Assembly (NCBI GenBank): GCA_900550835.1
Contig: URTP01000027.1
Location: 1 to 17,263 of the forward strand
Length of the DNA stretch: 17,263 nucleotides
Source: an uncultured Collinsella sp.
Lineage (GTDB): Bacteria; Actinomycetota; Coriobacteriia; Coriobacteriales; Coriobacteriaceae
Reading direction: 5' to 3'
This document shows, piece by piece, positions 7,361 to 14,169 of this stretch. Each line of letters begins with the position of its first letter. The stretch's first letter is position 1. The notes under the pieces were generated by a model that saw nothing but the letters and a program-made list of their open reading frames with translations, was not told where the DNA came from and made no database searches. The translations under genes and the position numbers were made by a program.

Positions 7361-9430
7361 CTATCGAACCGAAGAATCGCCCGAGGCCGAAGAGGTATCG
7401 GGCTCGTCATAAATCACGCCGAGCACATCGCGCACGACATGCATCGCGGTATCTGAGCCACCGCCGCCCTGCTCCAGGACAGTAGCGATGACATACTTGG
7501 GATCATCGGCCGGTGCATAGGCGCAGAACCACGCGTATTCGTCCTCGCCGCTTTTCTCGCCCGTGCCCGACTTGCCGTATACCTGCGGCGTCAGGGTGCC
7601 AAAGTGAGCCGCCAGGGACGTCGATGCCGTGTAAATCACGTCGTGCATGCCGTTGCGAACAAGAGCCAAATCCGAATCGCTGTTGATCTTGGCCTCCAGG
7701 CGCTTCTTCTTGCCCTTGCCGTTGTACTTATAGGCATCGCCGTCGCCATCGCGCGACACGGCAGACAAAAACACGTGAGGCACGTACTGTTTGCCGCCGT
7801 TGGCAAGACCCATATAGGCGCACGCCATCTGCAGGGGCGTCACCAAAATGTCGCCCTGGCCGATGGCAATGTTGGTCATATCGCCGGCATTCCACTTGCG
7901 GTCCTCGGCAGAGGCGTCGGTGAAGTACGACTCTTTCCACTCGGCATCGGGAATACGGCCCGCGCCCTCACTCGGCAGATCGATGCCGCAGGTCTTGCCT
8001 AGGCCCCAGCGACGAAAGACCTCCTGCAGCCCCTCGGAATGTTGCTCGTCATAAAAGAACGCCTTGCCCATGTCGTAGAAGACGGGGTCGCACGAGTTGG
8101 CGATACCCGACTGCAGCGTCATGGTGCCGTGGCCAGACGTCAACCAGCAGCGCTTGCCCCAAGCCTTGCCCAGGCCAGTCCAATAGCCCGTGCAGTTGGT
8201 TGTCTGCGTTGAAGTGTAGGTTCCAAACTCAAGACCGGCCAGTGCCGAGAGCGGCTTGATGGTCGAGGCCGACATGTACTGTCCGCTAATGGCGCGGTTG
8301 AGCAGCGGGTGCGAACCCTTGTCATCGTTGAGCTCGGTCCACACGTCATTTGAGACGCCGCCGATAAAGACGGACGGATCGAACTTGGGCTGGCTCGCCA
8401 TGCCCAGGATCTCGCCATTGTTGGGATCGAGACACACCACAGCGCCGTTGCCGGCATTGCTGTAGCCAGTGGTCTTGGCAAGCTCGATGGCGCTCGCCAG
8501 CGCCGTCTCACAGGCCTGTTGGATCTTAAGGTCGAGCGTGAGCTTAATGTCGGAGCCGGCCTTGGCGGGCACGGCGCCGGCCTGACCGGTCACGTTGCCC
8601 GAGGCATCGACCTTGACGGTCTGCTCGCCACGAATACCCTGCAGCAGGTTTTCGTAGTAGCTCTCAACACCCGCCTGGCCCACGATATCGCCCGACTGGT
8701 ACGTAATCCGGCCAGCAGAAGCATCATCATCACCAGAGGTTTTCTTATTCTGGGCCTCGAGCTGCTCGGAGGTAATGGTGCCGGTATAGCCCAAGATATG
8801 GCATGCCGTCTCGCCATATGGATACTGGCGCTCGGTACGCTCGGCAATCTTGACGCCCGGGAACTCGCCGGCGTGCTCCTGAATATAGGCAACCGTGGAG
8901 CGACGGACGTCCGTCGCGATGGTATGCAGGCTCTGAGCGCCCTCGGAATTGTCCTGAATATTGCGCAGAACCGCCACGTAGGGCATACCGAGCACGTTGG
9001 CAAGATGGCGAACCAGAACCTCATCCTCGGCAAGGTCGCGGTAGGCCACGACAGCAAGTGAGGGACGGTTCTGGACAAGTGCCACGCCATTGCGGTCGAG
9101 GATGCGGCCGCGCACAGCGGGTGTGGTAACGGTGCGCGTCTGATTGCTATTAGCCTGCTTTTCGTAATAGTCCGACGAGACCATCTGCATGCCCCACAGC
9201 TTGACGGCAAGCGCCGCGAACATCGCGCCCACACCCGTGGTGAGGATGGAGAAGCGGCCCTTAAAGGCGGTCGCCGCGGTATTGCCCTCGCCCTCGGTGG
9301 CGCGCGGGGCCGTTCCATGCTGCGTATCGTAGGTAAAACGAGAATCGCCGCGACGCATGATGACCAGTGCGACCACGATGGCCACAACCAGCACGATACC
9401 TGCGATAATAACCGTCATCTGGGAAGACAT
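7361..9430 (-). CDS. mrdA: penicillin-binding protein 2 (class B transpeptidase of the elongasome)
   Basis: PBP2 cross-links new glycan strands made by RodA; the catalytic domain lies outside the membrane. The 689 residues contain a dimerisation/pedestal region from about 95 (RTVTTPAVRGRILDRNG at 99-115) and a transpeptidase domain with the three active-site motifs: S389-T-I-K392, S446-C-D448 and K620-S-G-T623. Two points are unusual. There are two hydrophobic helices (about 6-25 and 60-82) separated by a short charged stretch, where most class B PBPs have one. The residues before the active serine read YMSAST rather than the common YPPGST. The ATG at 9430 has GGGAGG seven bases upstream, so the extra first helix belongs to the predicted product. 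A Ser-rich C-terminal end follows YDEPDT. Confidence 0.96.
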   Translation of the reverse strand: MSSQMTVIIAGIVLVVAIVVALVIMRRGDSRFTYDTQHGTAPRATEGEGNTAATAFKGRFSILTTGVGAMFAALAVKLWGMQMVSSDYYEKQANSNQTRTVTTPAVRGRILDRNGVALVQNRPSLAVVAYRDLAEDEVLVRHLANVLGMPYVAVLRNIQDNSEGAQSLHTIATDVRRSTVAYIQEHAGEFPGVKIAERTERQYPYGETACHILGYTGTITSEQLEAQNKKTSGDDDASAGRITYQSGDIVGQAGVESYYENLLQGIRGEQTVKVDASGNVTGQAGAVPAKAGSDIKLTLDLKIQQACETALASAIELAKTTGYSNAGNGAVVCLDPNNGEILGMASQPKFDPSVFIGGVSNDVWTELNDDKGSHPLLNRAISGQYMSASTIKPLSALAGLEFGTYTSTQTTNCTGYWTGLGKAWGKRCWLTSGHGTMTLQSGIANSCDPVFYDMGKAFFYDEQHSEGLQEVFRRWGLGKTCGIDLPSEGAGRIPDAEWKESYFTDASAEDRKWNAGDMTNIAIGQGDILVTPLQMACAYMGLANGGKQYVPHVFLSAVSRDGDGDAYKYNGKGKKKRLEAKINSDSDLALVRNGMHDVIYTASTSLAAHFGTLTPQVYGKSGTGEKSGEDEYAWFCAYAPADDPKYVIATVLEQGGGGSDTAMHVVRDVLGVIYDEPDTSSASGDSSVR

Positions 9431-9443
9431 CTACGAGCCTCCC

Positions 9444-10010
9444 CTATTTGAGCTTACGGGTCTTGGGCTTAAAGCGCATGCCCGTCTGGCGTCCGCCACG
9501 TGCGGAGAATCCATAACCGGACTGCGGCACGACGCCGGACATCAAAAACGGAATGGCAACCAGACCCGTCAGGATCGAAGACGGCAGTGCATGGCCGAAG
9601 ATCGCCACGACAAAGCTCGTCTCCAAACCCATAAACAGCAAGATGATGCTGTAGATCACATTAATGACGAACGCGAAGGCGCCCACAGTGATGCCGCGCG
9701 CACTCGGGGTACCGCCCGTCTGACCGGCAGCGCTATGCACCAGGGCAAAAGAACCCACGGTCAGCAGGAGCGACATAACGCCCACCGGCACGGCAGCGGA
9801 AAGGTCATAGAACAAGCCGCTGCAAAAACCGCACACGACGGCACGGGTCGGGTCGCCCGAGAACACGCTTAGGCACACCAGGATAATCATAAAGTTGACG
9901 CGACCGCCCGCAATGGAGATCTGCGGTGCCAGGCCTGCCTGCAACAGCACGCACACGATGGCGGCGATTACAAACGTGCGGGAGCTCATCCCCTGCTCAT
10001 GTAGATCCAT
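9444..10010 (-). CDS. mreD: rod shape-determining membrane protein MreD
   Basis: MreD is a small multi-spanning membrane protein that joins MreC in the elongation scaffold. The 188 residues hold about five hydrophobic helices and the family block GFCSGLFYDLSAAVPVG near residue 63, with the conserved Gly-x-x-x-Gly and Asp. A basic tail (RGGRQTGMRFKPKTRKLK) follows the last helix. Two in-frame ATGs are close together. The one at 10010 is chosen because AGGGGG ends seven bases before it, while the ATG at 10016 is only one base from that site. It lies between mreC and the PBP2 gene with gaps of 11 and 13 bases. Confidence 0.92.
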   Translation of the reverse strand: MDLHEQGMSSRTFVIAAIVCVLLQAGLAPQISIAGGRVNFMIILVCLSVFSGDPTRAVVCGFCSGLFYDLSAAVPVGVMSLLLTVGSFALVHSAAGQTGGTPSARGITVGAFAFVINVIYSIILLFMGLETSFVVAIFGHALPSSILTGLVAIPFLMSGVVPQSGYGFSARGGRQTGMRFKPKTRKLK

Positions 10011-10017
10011 GGACATG

Positions 10018-10023
10018 CCCCCT
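10018..10023 (-). promoter_or_regulatory. ribosome binding site that decides the mreD start
   Basis: AGGGGG overlaps the TAG stop of mreC and lies seven bases before the ATG at 10010. The ATG at 10016 would leave a spacing of only one base. The overlap of stop and ribosome site suggests coupling of mreD translation to mreC. Confidence 0.6.
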
Positions 10024-11023
10024 ATTCGCTCGAGCCGGAATCGGTCGTCTCGGACGTGTCGGAACTGTCATCCGGGCTCTCGTCCTTCGTCTTGGTCGCA
10101 GCATCGCGCGACGTTCCCTGCGGCGTGCTGTTGGCCGTGTTCACGTCCTCATCCGAGGCCGACTGTTCGTCGGTCAGCGAGGTAATGACCAGCACTTCCT
10201 CGTTGTTCTCGGCCGTCGTCTGGGCGCGCACCACAATGGTGTAGTACACGTCGTTTGCCGATTTCTCAACCGACGAGACGGTGCCGAGCGGTAGACCCTT
10301 GGGGAACACACCGCCAATGCCCGAGGTCACGATGATGTCGCCAACCTTAACGTCGGAGTCGACGCTCACGTACTCAAGACGCAGCGTGCCGTCAGCCTGA
10401 CCCTGCAGCATGCCCTGGGCGCGCGTGTCCTGCACCATAGCGGATACGCCCGAGTTCTCGTCGCCAATCAGGCGCACGGTGGACGTCTTGGCCGAGACCT
10501 CGATAATCTGGCCTATGACACCGGCAGAACTCGTCACAGGCATGTTGATGGTAAGACCGTCGGCAGAACCCTTATCGATGGTGACGGTCGAGGTCCAGGC
10601 ATCGCCCGAAGCGCCGACGATACGAGCTGCGGTTGATTTGAGGTTGTAGGTCGACTGCAGGCCGACCAGCCCCTCCAGTCGCTCGGCGGTCTTTTGAGCC
10701 TCGGAGAGCTCGGCAACCTTAGAGGTCAGTTCCTCGTTTTGCTTCTTAAGCTCGTCAAGCGTGTCCTGCGACGCCGTAAGGTTAGAGAACACGTTACCGA
10801 TCGCATTGAAGGAGATCGGAAGAGCAGCCGAGCCCACAAAGCGCACCGGCGAGGTAATCGTCGTCACGCCCGAGCGCACGGCATGAATCGGTCCTGCCTC
10901 GCCCTCGCGGATGTAAAACGTGAGCAGCAACACCGAAATCAGGCTGAAAACAATCAACGGGCGCATACCCGTTGATTGTCGCTTGGTATTCAGATTTGTG
11001 GAGAAACCCGAAGATCGTGCCAA
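10022..11023 (-). CDS. mreC: rod shape-determining protein MreC
   Basis: MreC is a bitopic protein that links MreB and PBP2/RodA on the outer side of the membrane. The 333 residues have a short basic N terminus, one membrane helix (about 22-38, PLIVFSLISVLLLTFYI), a coiled coil (about 84-120, rich in Lys, Glu and Leu) and the beta-rich MreC core (about 130-282) with DAWTSTVTIDKGSADGL, GVIGQIIEVSAKTSTV and VTSGIGGVFPKGLPLG. The last 50 residues are a disordered Ser/Thr/Asp/Glu tail not needed for the fold. The start is TTG at 11023 with AGGTGG seven bases upstream. A perfect inverted repeat lies in codons 15-25. Gaps to mreB and mreD are 21 and 5-11 bases. Confidence 0.96.
   Translation of the reverse strand: MARSSGFSTNLNTKRQSTGMRPLIVFSLISVLLLTFYIREGEAGPIHAVRSGVTTITSPVRFVGSAALPISFNAIGNVFSNLTASQDTLDELKKQNEELTSKVAELSEAQKTAERLEGLVGLQSTYNLKSTAARIVGASGDAWTSTVTIDKGSADGLTINMPVTSSAGVIGQIIEVSAKTSTVRLIGDENSGVSAMVQDTRAQGMLQGQADGTLRLEYVSVDSDVKVGDIIVTSGIGGVFPKGLPLGTVSSVEKSANDVYYTIVVRAQTTAENNEEVLVITSLTDEQSASDEDVNTANSTPQGTSRDAATKTKDESPDDSSDTSETTDSGSSE
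10950..10979 (-). repeat. perfect 12-bp inverted repeat followed by TTTT inside the start of mreC
   Basis: On the minus strand ACAATCAACGGG (10968-10979) is separated by TATGCG from its exact complement CCCGTTGATTGT (10950-10961). The last T begins a run of four Ts (10947-10950). The shape is that of an intrinsic terminator or attenuator lying about 45 bases inside mreC, across codons for QSTGMRPLIV. It could also be a protein-binding operator. The symmetry is seen directly; the role is inferred. Confidence 0.7.
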
Positions 11024-11044
11024 ATGGAATCCACCTTTTGGAAA

Positions 11045-12088
11045 TTAAGCATTGGTCTGGACGAAGCCGCCATCAAACGCATTGGCCTCGAGCACGCGGG
11101 CACAGCCGTTAACAACGTTATCGAGCGCCGTGGGGCTAACATTGACCGAAACGCCGGTCTCATCGCGCAGGCGCACATCGAGACCGCGCAGCAGCGCGCC
11201 GCCACCGGTCAGCAAAATGCCATAGTACATAAGGTCCGAGGCAAGATCGGGAGGCGTAGCGTCGAGTGCGTCCTTGACGGCCTTGGCCATCTCGTCGAGC
11301 GGCTTGTTGAGTGCGCGACGAATCTCCTCGCTCTCGATGCGCACGGTCTTGGGCAGACCGGTGATCACGTCGCGGCCGTTGACCTCGACGTCGAGCTCGT
11401 CCTTGAGCGGCACGGCGGAGCCGACCTTGATCTTGATGTCCTCTGCCGTACGCTCGCCGATGGCCAGGTTGTAGGCATCACGAACGTGCGTGAGGATGGC
11501 CTGATCGAACTCGTCGCCGGCAATACGGATGGACTGCGAGACGACGATGCCGCCCATAGCGATAACGGCAACCTCGGTGGTACCGCCACCGATGTCGATG
11601 ACCATGGAGCCGGTGGGTTCCTCGACGGGCAGGTCGGCGCCGATGGCAGCCGCCATGGGCTCTTCGATCAGATAGGCCTGGCGGGCACCGGCCTGGATCG
11701 TGGCCTCAAAGACAGCACGCTTCTCGACCGACGTGACACCGGAGGGAACGCAGACGACAACACGCGGACGCGGAGTCCACGGATAGCGCTTCTCGGACGC
11801 CTTGTCGATAAAGTAGCGAAGCATGGCCTCGGTAACATCGAAGTCGGCGATGACGCCGTCCTTCAGGGGACGAACGGCCACGATGTTGCCGGGCGTACGG
11901 CCGAGCATGCGCTTTGCCTCGATACCGACCGCCAAGATGCGCTCGTCGTTCTTGTCGATGGCGACAACAGAGGGCTCGCGAATGACGATGCCCTTGCCGC
12001 GCACGGAGACAAGCGTATTGGCGGTGCCGAGGTCGATGGCAAGATCGCCCGCATAGCTACCGAAGAACATATCCATCAAAGAAAACAA
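11045..12088 (-). CDS. mreB: rod shape-determining protein MreB (bacterial actin)
   Basis: MreB forms membrane-bound antiparallel filaments that guide the elongation machinery. The 347 residues carry the actin-fold nucleotide motifs: phosphate 1 DLGTANTLV (19-27), phosphate 2 VIDIGGGTTEVAV (163-175) and the adenosine motif LTGGGALLRGLD (293-304), plus VCVPSGVTSVEKRAV (112-126). The N-terminal FSLMDMFFG is a hydrophobic patch suitable for membrane contact. The start is a TTG at 12088, chosen because AGGAG lies five bases upstream. Downstream ATGs at 12076 and 12070 are too far from that site. It is the first gene of the long elongation operon, and the preceding 115-base gap holds the terminator of the upstream unit. 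Confidence 0.97.
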   Translation of the reverse strand: MFSLMDMFFGSYAGDLAIDLGTANTLVSVRGKGIVIREPSVVAIDKNDERILAVGIEAKRMLGRTPGNIVAVRPLKDGVIADFDVTEAMLRYFIDKASEKRYPWTPRPRVVVCVPSGVTSVEKRAVFEATIQAGARQAYLIEEPMAAAIGADLPVEEPTGSMVIDIGGGTTEVAVIAMGGIVVSQSIRIAGDEFDQAILTHVRDAYNLAIGERTAEDIKIKVGSAVPLKDELDVEVNGRDVITGLPKTVRIESEEIRRALNKPLDEMAKAVKDALDATPPDLASDLMYYGILLTGGGALLRGLDVRLRDETGVSVNVSPTALDNVVNGCARVLEANAFDGGFVQTNA

Positions 12089-12093
12089 CGCAA

Positions 12094-12098
12094 CTCCT
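12094..12098 (-). promoter_or_regulatory. ribosome binding site supporting the TTG start of mreB
   Basis: AGGAG lies five bases before TTG at 12088. The nearest ATG (12076) would be 17 bases away, outside the usual range, so TTG is the best start. Confidence 0.6.
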
Positions 12099-12133
12099 GA
12101 TGTGTTGGATGATTGCTGGAAAACTACTAGCTC

Positions 12134-12139
12134 ATCATA
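12134..12139 (-). promoter_or_regulatory. possible -10 box for the mreB operon
   Basis: TATGAT on the minus strand lies 45 bases before the mreB start, just after the upstream terminator hairpin. No convincing -35 is visible, since the expected place falls inside the hairpin. A promoter is expected here because the operon follows a terminator, but the exact box is a weak call. A short direct repeat GCTAGTA brackets this region. Confidence 0.3.
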
Positions 12140-12148
12140 CTAGCGCAA

Positions 12149-12181
12149 GCCCGGCGCCTCACTTGCGGTGAAGCGCCGGGC
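12149..12181 (-). terminator. strong hairpin ending the cyclophilin-TPR unit
   Basis: GCCCGGCGCCTCAC (12149-12162) pairs with GTGAAGCGCCGGGC (12168-12181) with one mismatch in 14 positions and a five-base loop. It starts 22 bases after the TPR gene stop. There is only a weak T-run behind it (TTGCGCTAG), so termination may be incomplete or Rho-assisted; alternatively the stem protects the 3' end of the mRNA. Confidence 0.65.
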
Positions 12182-12203
12182 AAAGCTAAATCCCATAAGG
12201 TCA

Positions 12204-13508
12204 CTACTGGTTGTCAGCAGCCGAGAAATCCATATCAAGCGAAGAAACGGCCCAGCCGATATGGTTGTCGGAGCGCACGAATTTGACGGTGTACTCCTGC
12301 TCGCCGCCCTTGGACAGCGATGCCTTCACCTTGGCGGTCGTCTCGGTCATGGACTGATCCATGCCCTCGACGGACACGGTGGCACCCTGCGGAATCGAGG
12401 AGATGATCATCGACTTAGCGTCCTCGGACAGGCTCGAGGCCAGGCAAGACTCGGCCTTTGCGGCGTCACCGTCGCCGGCAGCCTGGAACAGATCGGTAAC
12501 GACAGACTCCTGAGACGGGAAGCCAAAGCCGCGCGTGTAGGCAAAGCCCAGACCGCCCGCGGCGATCAAAATGAGCAGAAGCAGCACGATGAAGACTTTA
12601 AGACCCGTGTGGCGATGGCGACGACGGACCTTGGCCTGCTTACGATCCTGACGGTCCTGCTGGACCATCTCGGACTCGGACAGCGTAAAGAAGCCGGTGT
12701 CCGAGGGATCGGGCATAAACTGACCGGTCGCGCCCGTAGGATCGAGCGGATCGACGGCAGGAGCGTCCATCGCGGGCGCCGGAGCCGTGGCCATAGCCGT
12801 CTGGGCAGACAGCGCAGCAAGCGAATCCTGCACGCGGGCAAGCTCATCGGCCTGCTCGGAGGTGAGCTGGTAGATGCCATCGGCAGTAGCGGCGTTAAAG
12901 GCGTCGAGTGCGTCGGAGGGACGGCCGGCGGCAGAAAGCGCCTGACCCATGCCGGCGTTGAGCGCACGCGTGTCGTCGCGGGGGCCGGCAAAGTCGATAG
13001 CCGTGCGGTAGGTCTCCACGGCATCCGCCGGACGGCCGAGCTTAATGAAGCAACGACCGAGCTCGCCGAGTGCGGCGGCAGGAGCCGGATTGGCGCCGTC
13101 GATGGCAGCCTGACGGAAGGCGGTTCCCGCGTTGGCATAGTCGCCCGATTGGAACAGCGCATTGCCCAGACCCAGATAGGCCTTGAACGGCGTGGCATAG
13201 GAAGCATCCTGCGTAGCAGCAGAGAACGCCTGAGCGGCCGTCGTGTAGTCGCCCACCGCGGCGAGCGCCTTGCCGCGGTTGGTGAGCAGCGCGCCGCGCT
13301 TGCCGTAGGTGCCGTCGTTGAGGGCGGCGGCATAGGCCTCGGCGGCCTCGGCATACATGCCCAGGTGCATCAAGGCGTTGCCACGAAGGTGGTCGGCCTC
13401 GCCCATAATCTCATCGGGAGTCTTTGCCGCCCCAAGCATCTGGGCTGCAGCGGAAAAATCACCCGCGCGGTAAGCGGCGCGGCCCTGTTGGATCAGCTGG
13501 CTATTCAA
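12204..13508 (-). CDS. TPR protein with one membrane helix and an outer NTF2/DUF4878-like domain
   Basis: I do not recognise a named gene. The 434 residues begin with about five to six tetratricopeptide-like repeats (about 1-205; for example AYRAGDFSAAAQML, HLGMYAEAAEAYAAAL, AVGDYTTAAQAFSAA, QSGDYANAGTAFRQA, KLGRPADAVETYRTA). A Pro/Ala/Asp-rich linker (240-275) and a strongly basic stretch (286-303) follow, then one membrane helix (304-325). About 105 outer residues resemble DUF4878-type small domains. The basic stretch places the TPR part in the cytoplasm. The start is TTG with AGGGG six bases upstream, 11 bases after the cyclophilin stop, so the two are co-transcribed. A role as a membrane-bound scaffold is inferred from the domains alone. 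Confidence 0.8.
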   Translation of the reverse strand: MNSQLIQQGRAAYRAGDFSAAAQMLGAAKTPDEIMGEADHLRGNALMHLGMYAEAAEAYAAALNDGTYGKRGALLTNRGKALAAVGDYTTAAQAFSAATQDASYATPFKAYLGLGNALFQSGDYANAGTAFRQAAIDGANPAPAAALGELGRCFIKLGRPADAVETYRTAIDFAGPRDDTRALNAGMGQALSAAGRPSDALDAFNAATADGIYQLTSEQADELARVQDSLAALSAQTAMATAPAPAMDAPAVDPLDPTGATGQFMPDPSDTGFFTLSESEMVQQDRQDRKQAKVRRRHRHTGLKVFIVLLLLILIAAGGLGFAYTRGFGFPSQESVVTDLFQAAGDGDAAKAESCLASSLSEDAKSMIISSIPQGATVSVEGMDQSMTETTAKVKASLSKGGEQEYTVKFVRSDNHIGWAVSSLDMDFSAADNQ

Positions 13509-13519
13509 GGAAGTCCCCT

Positions 13520-13909
13520 TTACTCGTGAACGATCTCGACATGAACGATCTCGTCGCCGGCACGCAGCTGCGAAATCACATCGAGACCCTCGACCGTGGT
13601 ACCAAAGACGGTGTAACCGGAATCGAGGTTATGCTGGGCACCCAGGCAGAAGTAGAACTGCGAACCCGCGGAATCGGGGTCCATGGAGCGCGCCATGGCA
13701 AGGGCGCCATCGACATGGCTGTTGCGCGGATTGGTGGCGAACTCGCCCTTGATGCAGTAGCCGGGGCCACCGGTACCGGGCATGCCGTCGGGGCCCTCAA
13801 GACCGGCGGCGACGTCGGCGCCGGACATGTCGCGGGTATTGGGGTCCCCGCCCTGGATAACAAAACCGGGCACATAGCGATGGAACTTAAGGCCATCATA
13901 GAAGCCCAT
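13520..13909 (-). CDS. surviving 129-codon cyclophilin frame downstream of the premature stop
   Basis: This is what a gene caller would take as the gene. It starts MGFYDGLKFHRYVPGFVIQGGDP and keeps the substrate-pocket residues (FHR, QGGDP, the MAR and SQFYF blocks, FG.V..G.DV). It lacks the first strands of the beta barrel (TIKVKFDGEGAPIHVANFCEL), which precede the ATG. No ribosome binding site is seen before the ATG at 13909, so efficient translation from here is doubtful and the product would probably not fold. Confidence 0.4.
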   Translation of the reverse strand: MGFYDGLKFHRYVPGFVIQGGDPNTRDMSGADVAAGLEGPDGMPGTGGPGYCIKGEFATNPRNSHVDGALAMARSMDPDSAGSQFYFCLGAQHNLDSGYTVFGTTVEGLDVISQLRAGDEIVHVEIVHE

Positions 13910-14062
13910 CGTGGAAAGCTCGCAGAAGTTCGCGACATGAATGGGAGCGCCCTCGCCGTCAAACTTGACCTTGATGGTACCCTTCGACGTCTCGATTACG
14001 GCGCACTCGTCGCCGACAAGCTGCTACCCGGGCGTGTAGAGCTCTTTCTTAAAACCAAACAT
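13520..14062 (-). pseudogene. cyclophilin-type peptidyl-prolyl isomerase, interrupted by an in-frame TAG at codon 13
   Basis: Cyclophilins catalyse cis-trans isomerisation of prolyl bonds. The full reading frame would be 180 codons, opening with ATG at 14062 behind a strong AGGAAGGA five bases upstream (MFGFKKELYTPG). Codon 13 is TAG (14024-14026). The same frame then continues without a break: CAVIETSKGTIKVKFDGEGA, FYDGLKFHRYVPGFVIQGGDP, NSHVDGALAMARSMDPDSAGSQFYFCLG and GYTVFGTTVEGLDVISQL, all typical of the family, to the stop TAA. Between TAG and the ATG at 13909 there is no ATG, GTG or TTG in frame. TAG is the ordinary stop of six other genes here, which argues against read-through. A single substitution (for example GAG to TAG) would explain it. 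It may be a real mutation or a sequence error. Confidence 0.8.
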
Positions 14063-14101
14063 GTGGTTCCTTCCTCGTGCGTTTAAAGCATATTTGTACG
14101 A

Positions 14102-14131
14102 ATTGTAGCAATAAGCACGGGCTTACATCAA
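14102..14131 (-). promoter_or_regulatory. sigma-70-type promoter for the cyclophilin-TPR unit
   Basis: TTGATG (14126-14131), an 18-base spacer and TACAAT (14102-14107) lie 40 bases before the cyclophilin start, on the minus strand. The -10 box matches consensus at five of six positions. The 107-base gap to the upstream gene contains no clear terminator, so some read-through from the zinc-ribbon gene is possible. Confidence 0.6.
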
Positions 14132-14169
14132 TTGCGCACGTAGGTTATGCCGACTATGGCGAACTATTT

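Noticed and set aside
10976..12100. 374-codon open frame on the plus strand opposite mreB
   Set aside because: MreB motifs are unmistakable on the other strand, and this frame arises from the codon bias of GC-rich DNA.
12168..13529. 453-codon open frame on the plus strand
   Set aside because: Antisense shadow of the TPR gene. It begins inside the terminator hairpin and has no ribosome site or motif.
14024..14026. TAG as a recoded sense codon (for example pyrrolysine)
   Set aside because: TAG ends at least six other genes in the window, no suppressor tRNA or Pyl gene is seen, and a simple point change explains the site better.
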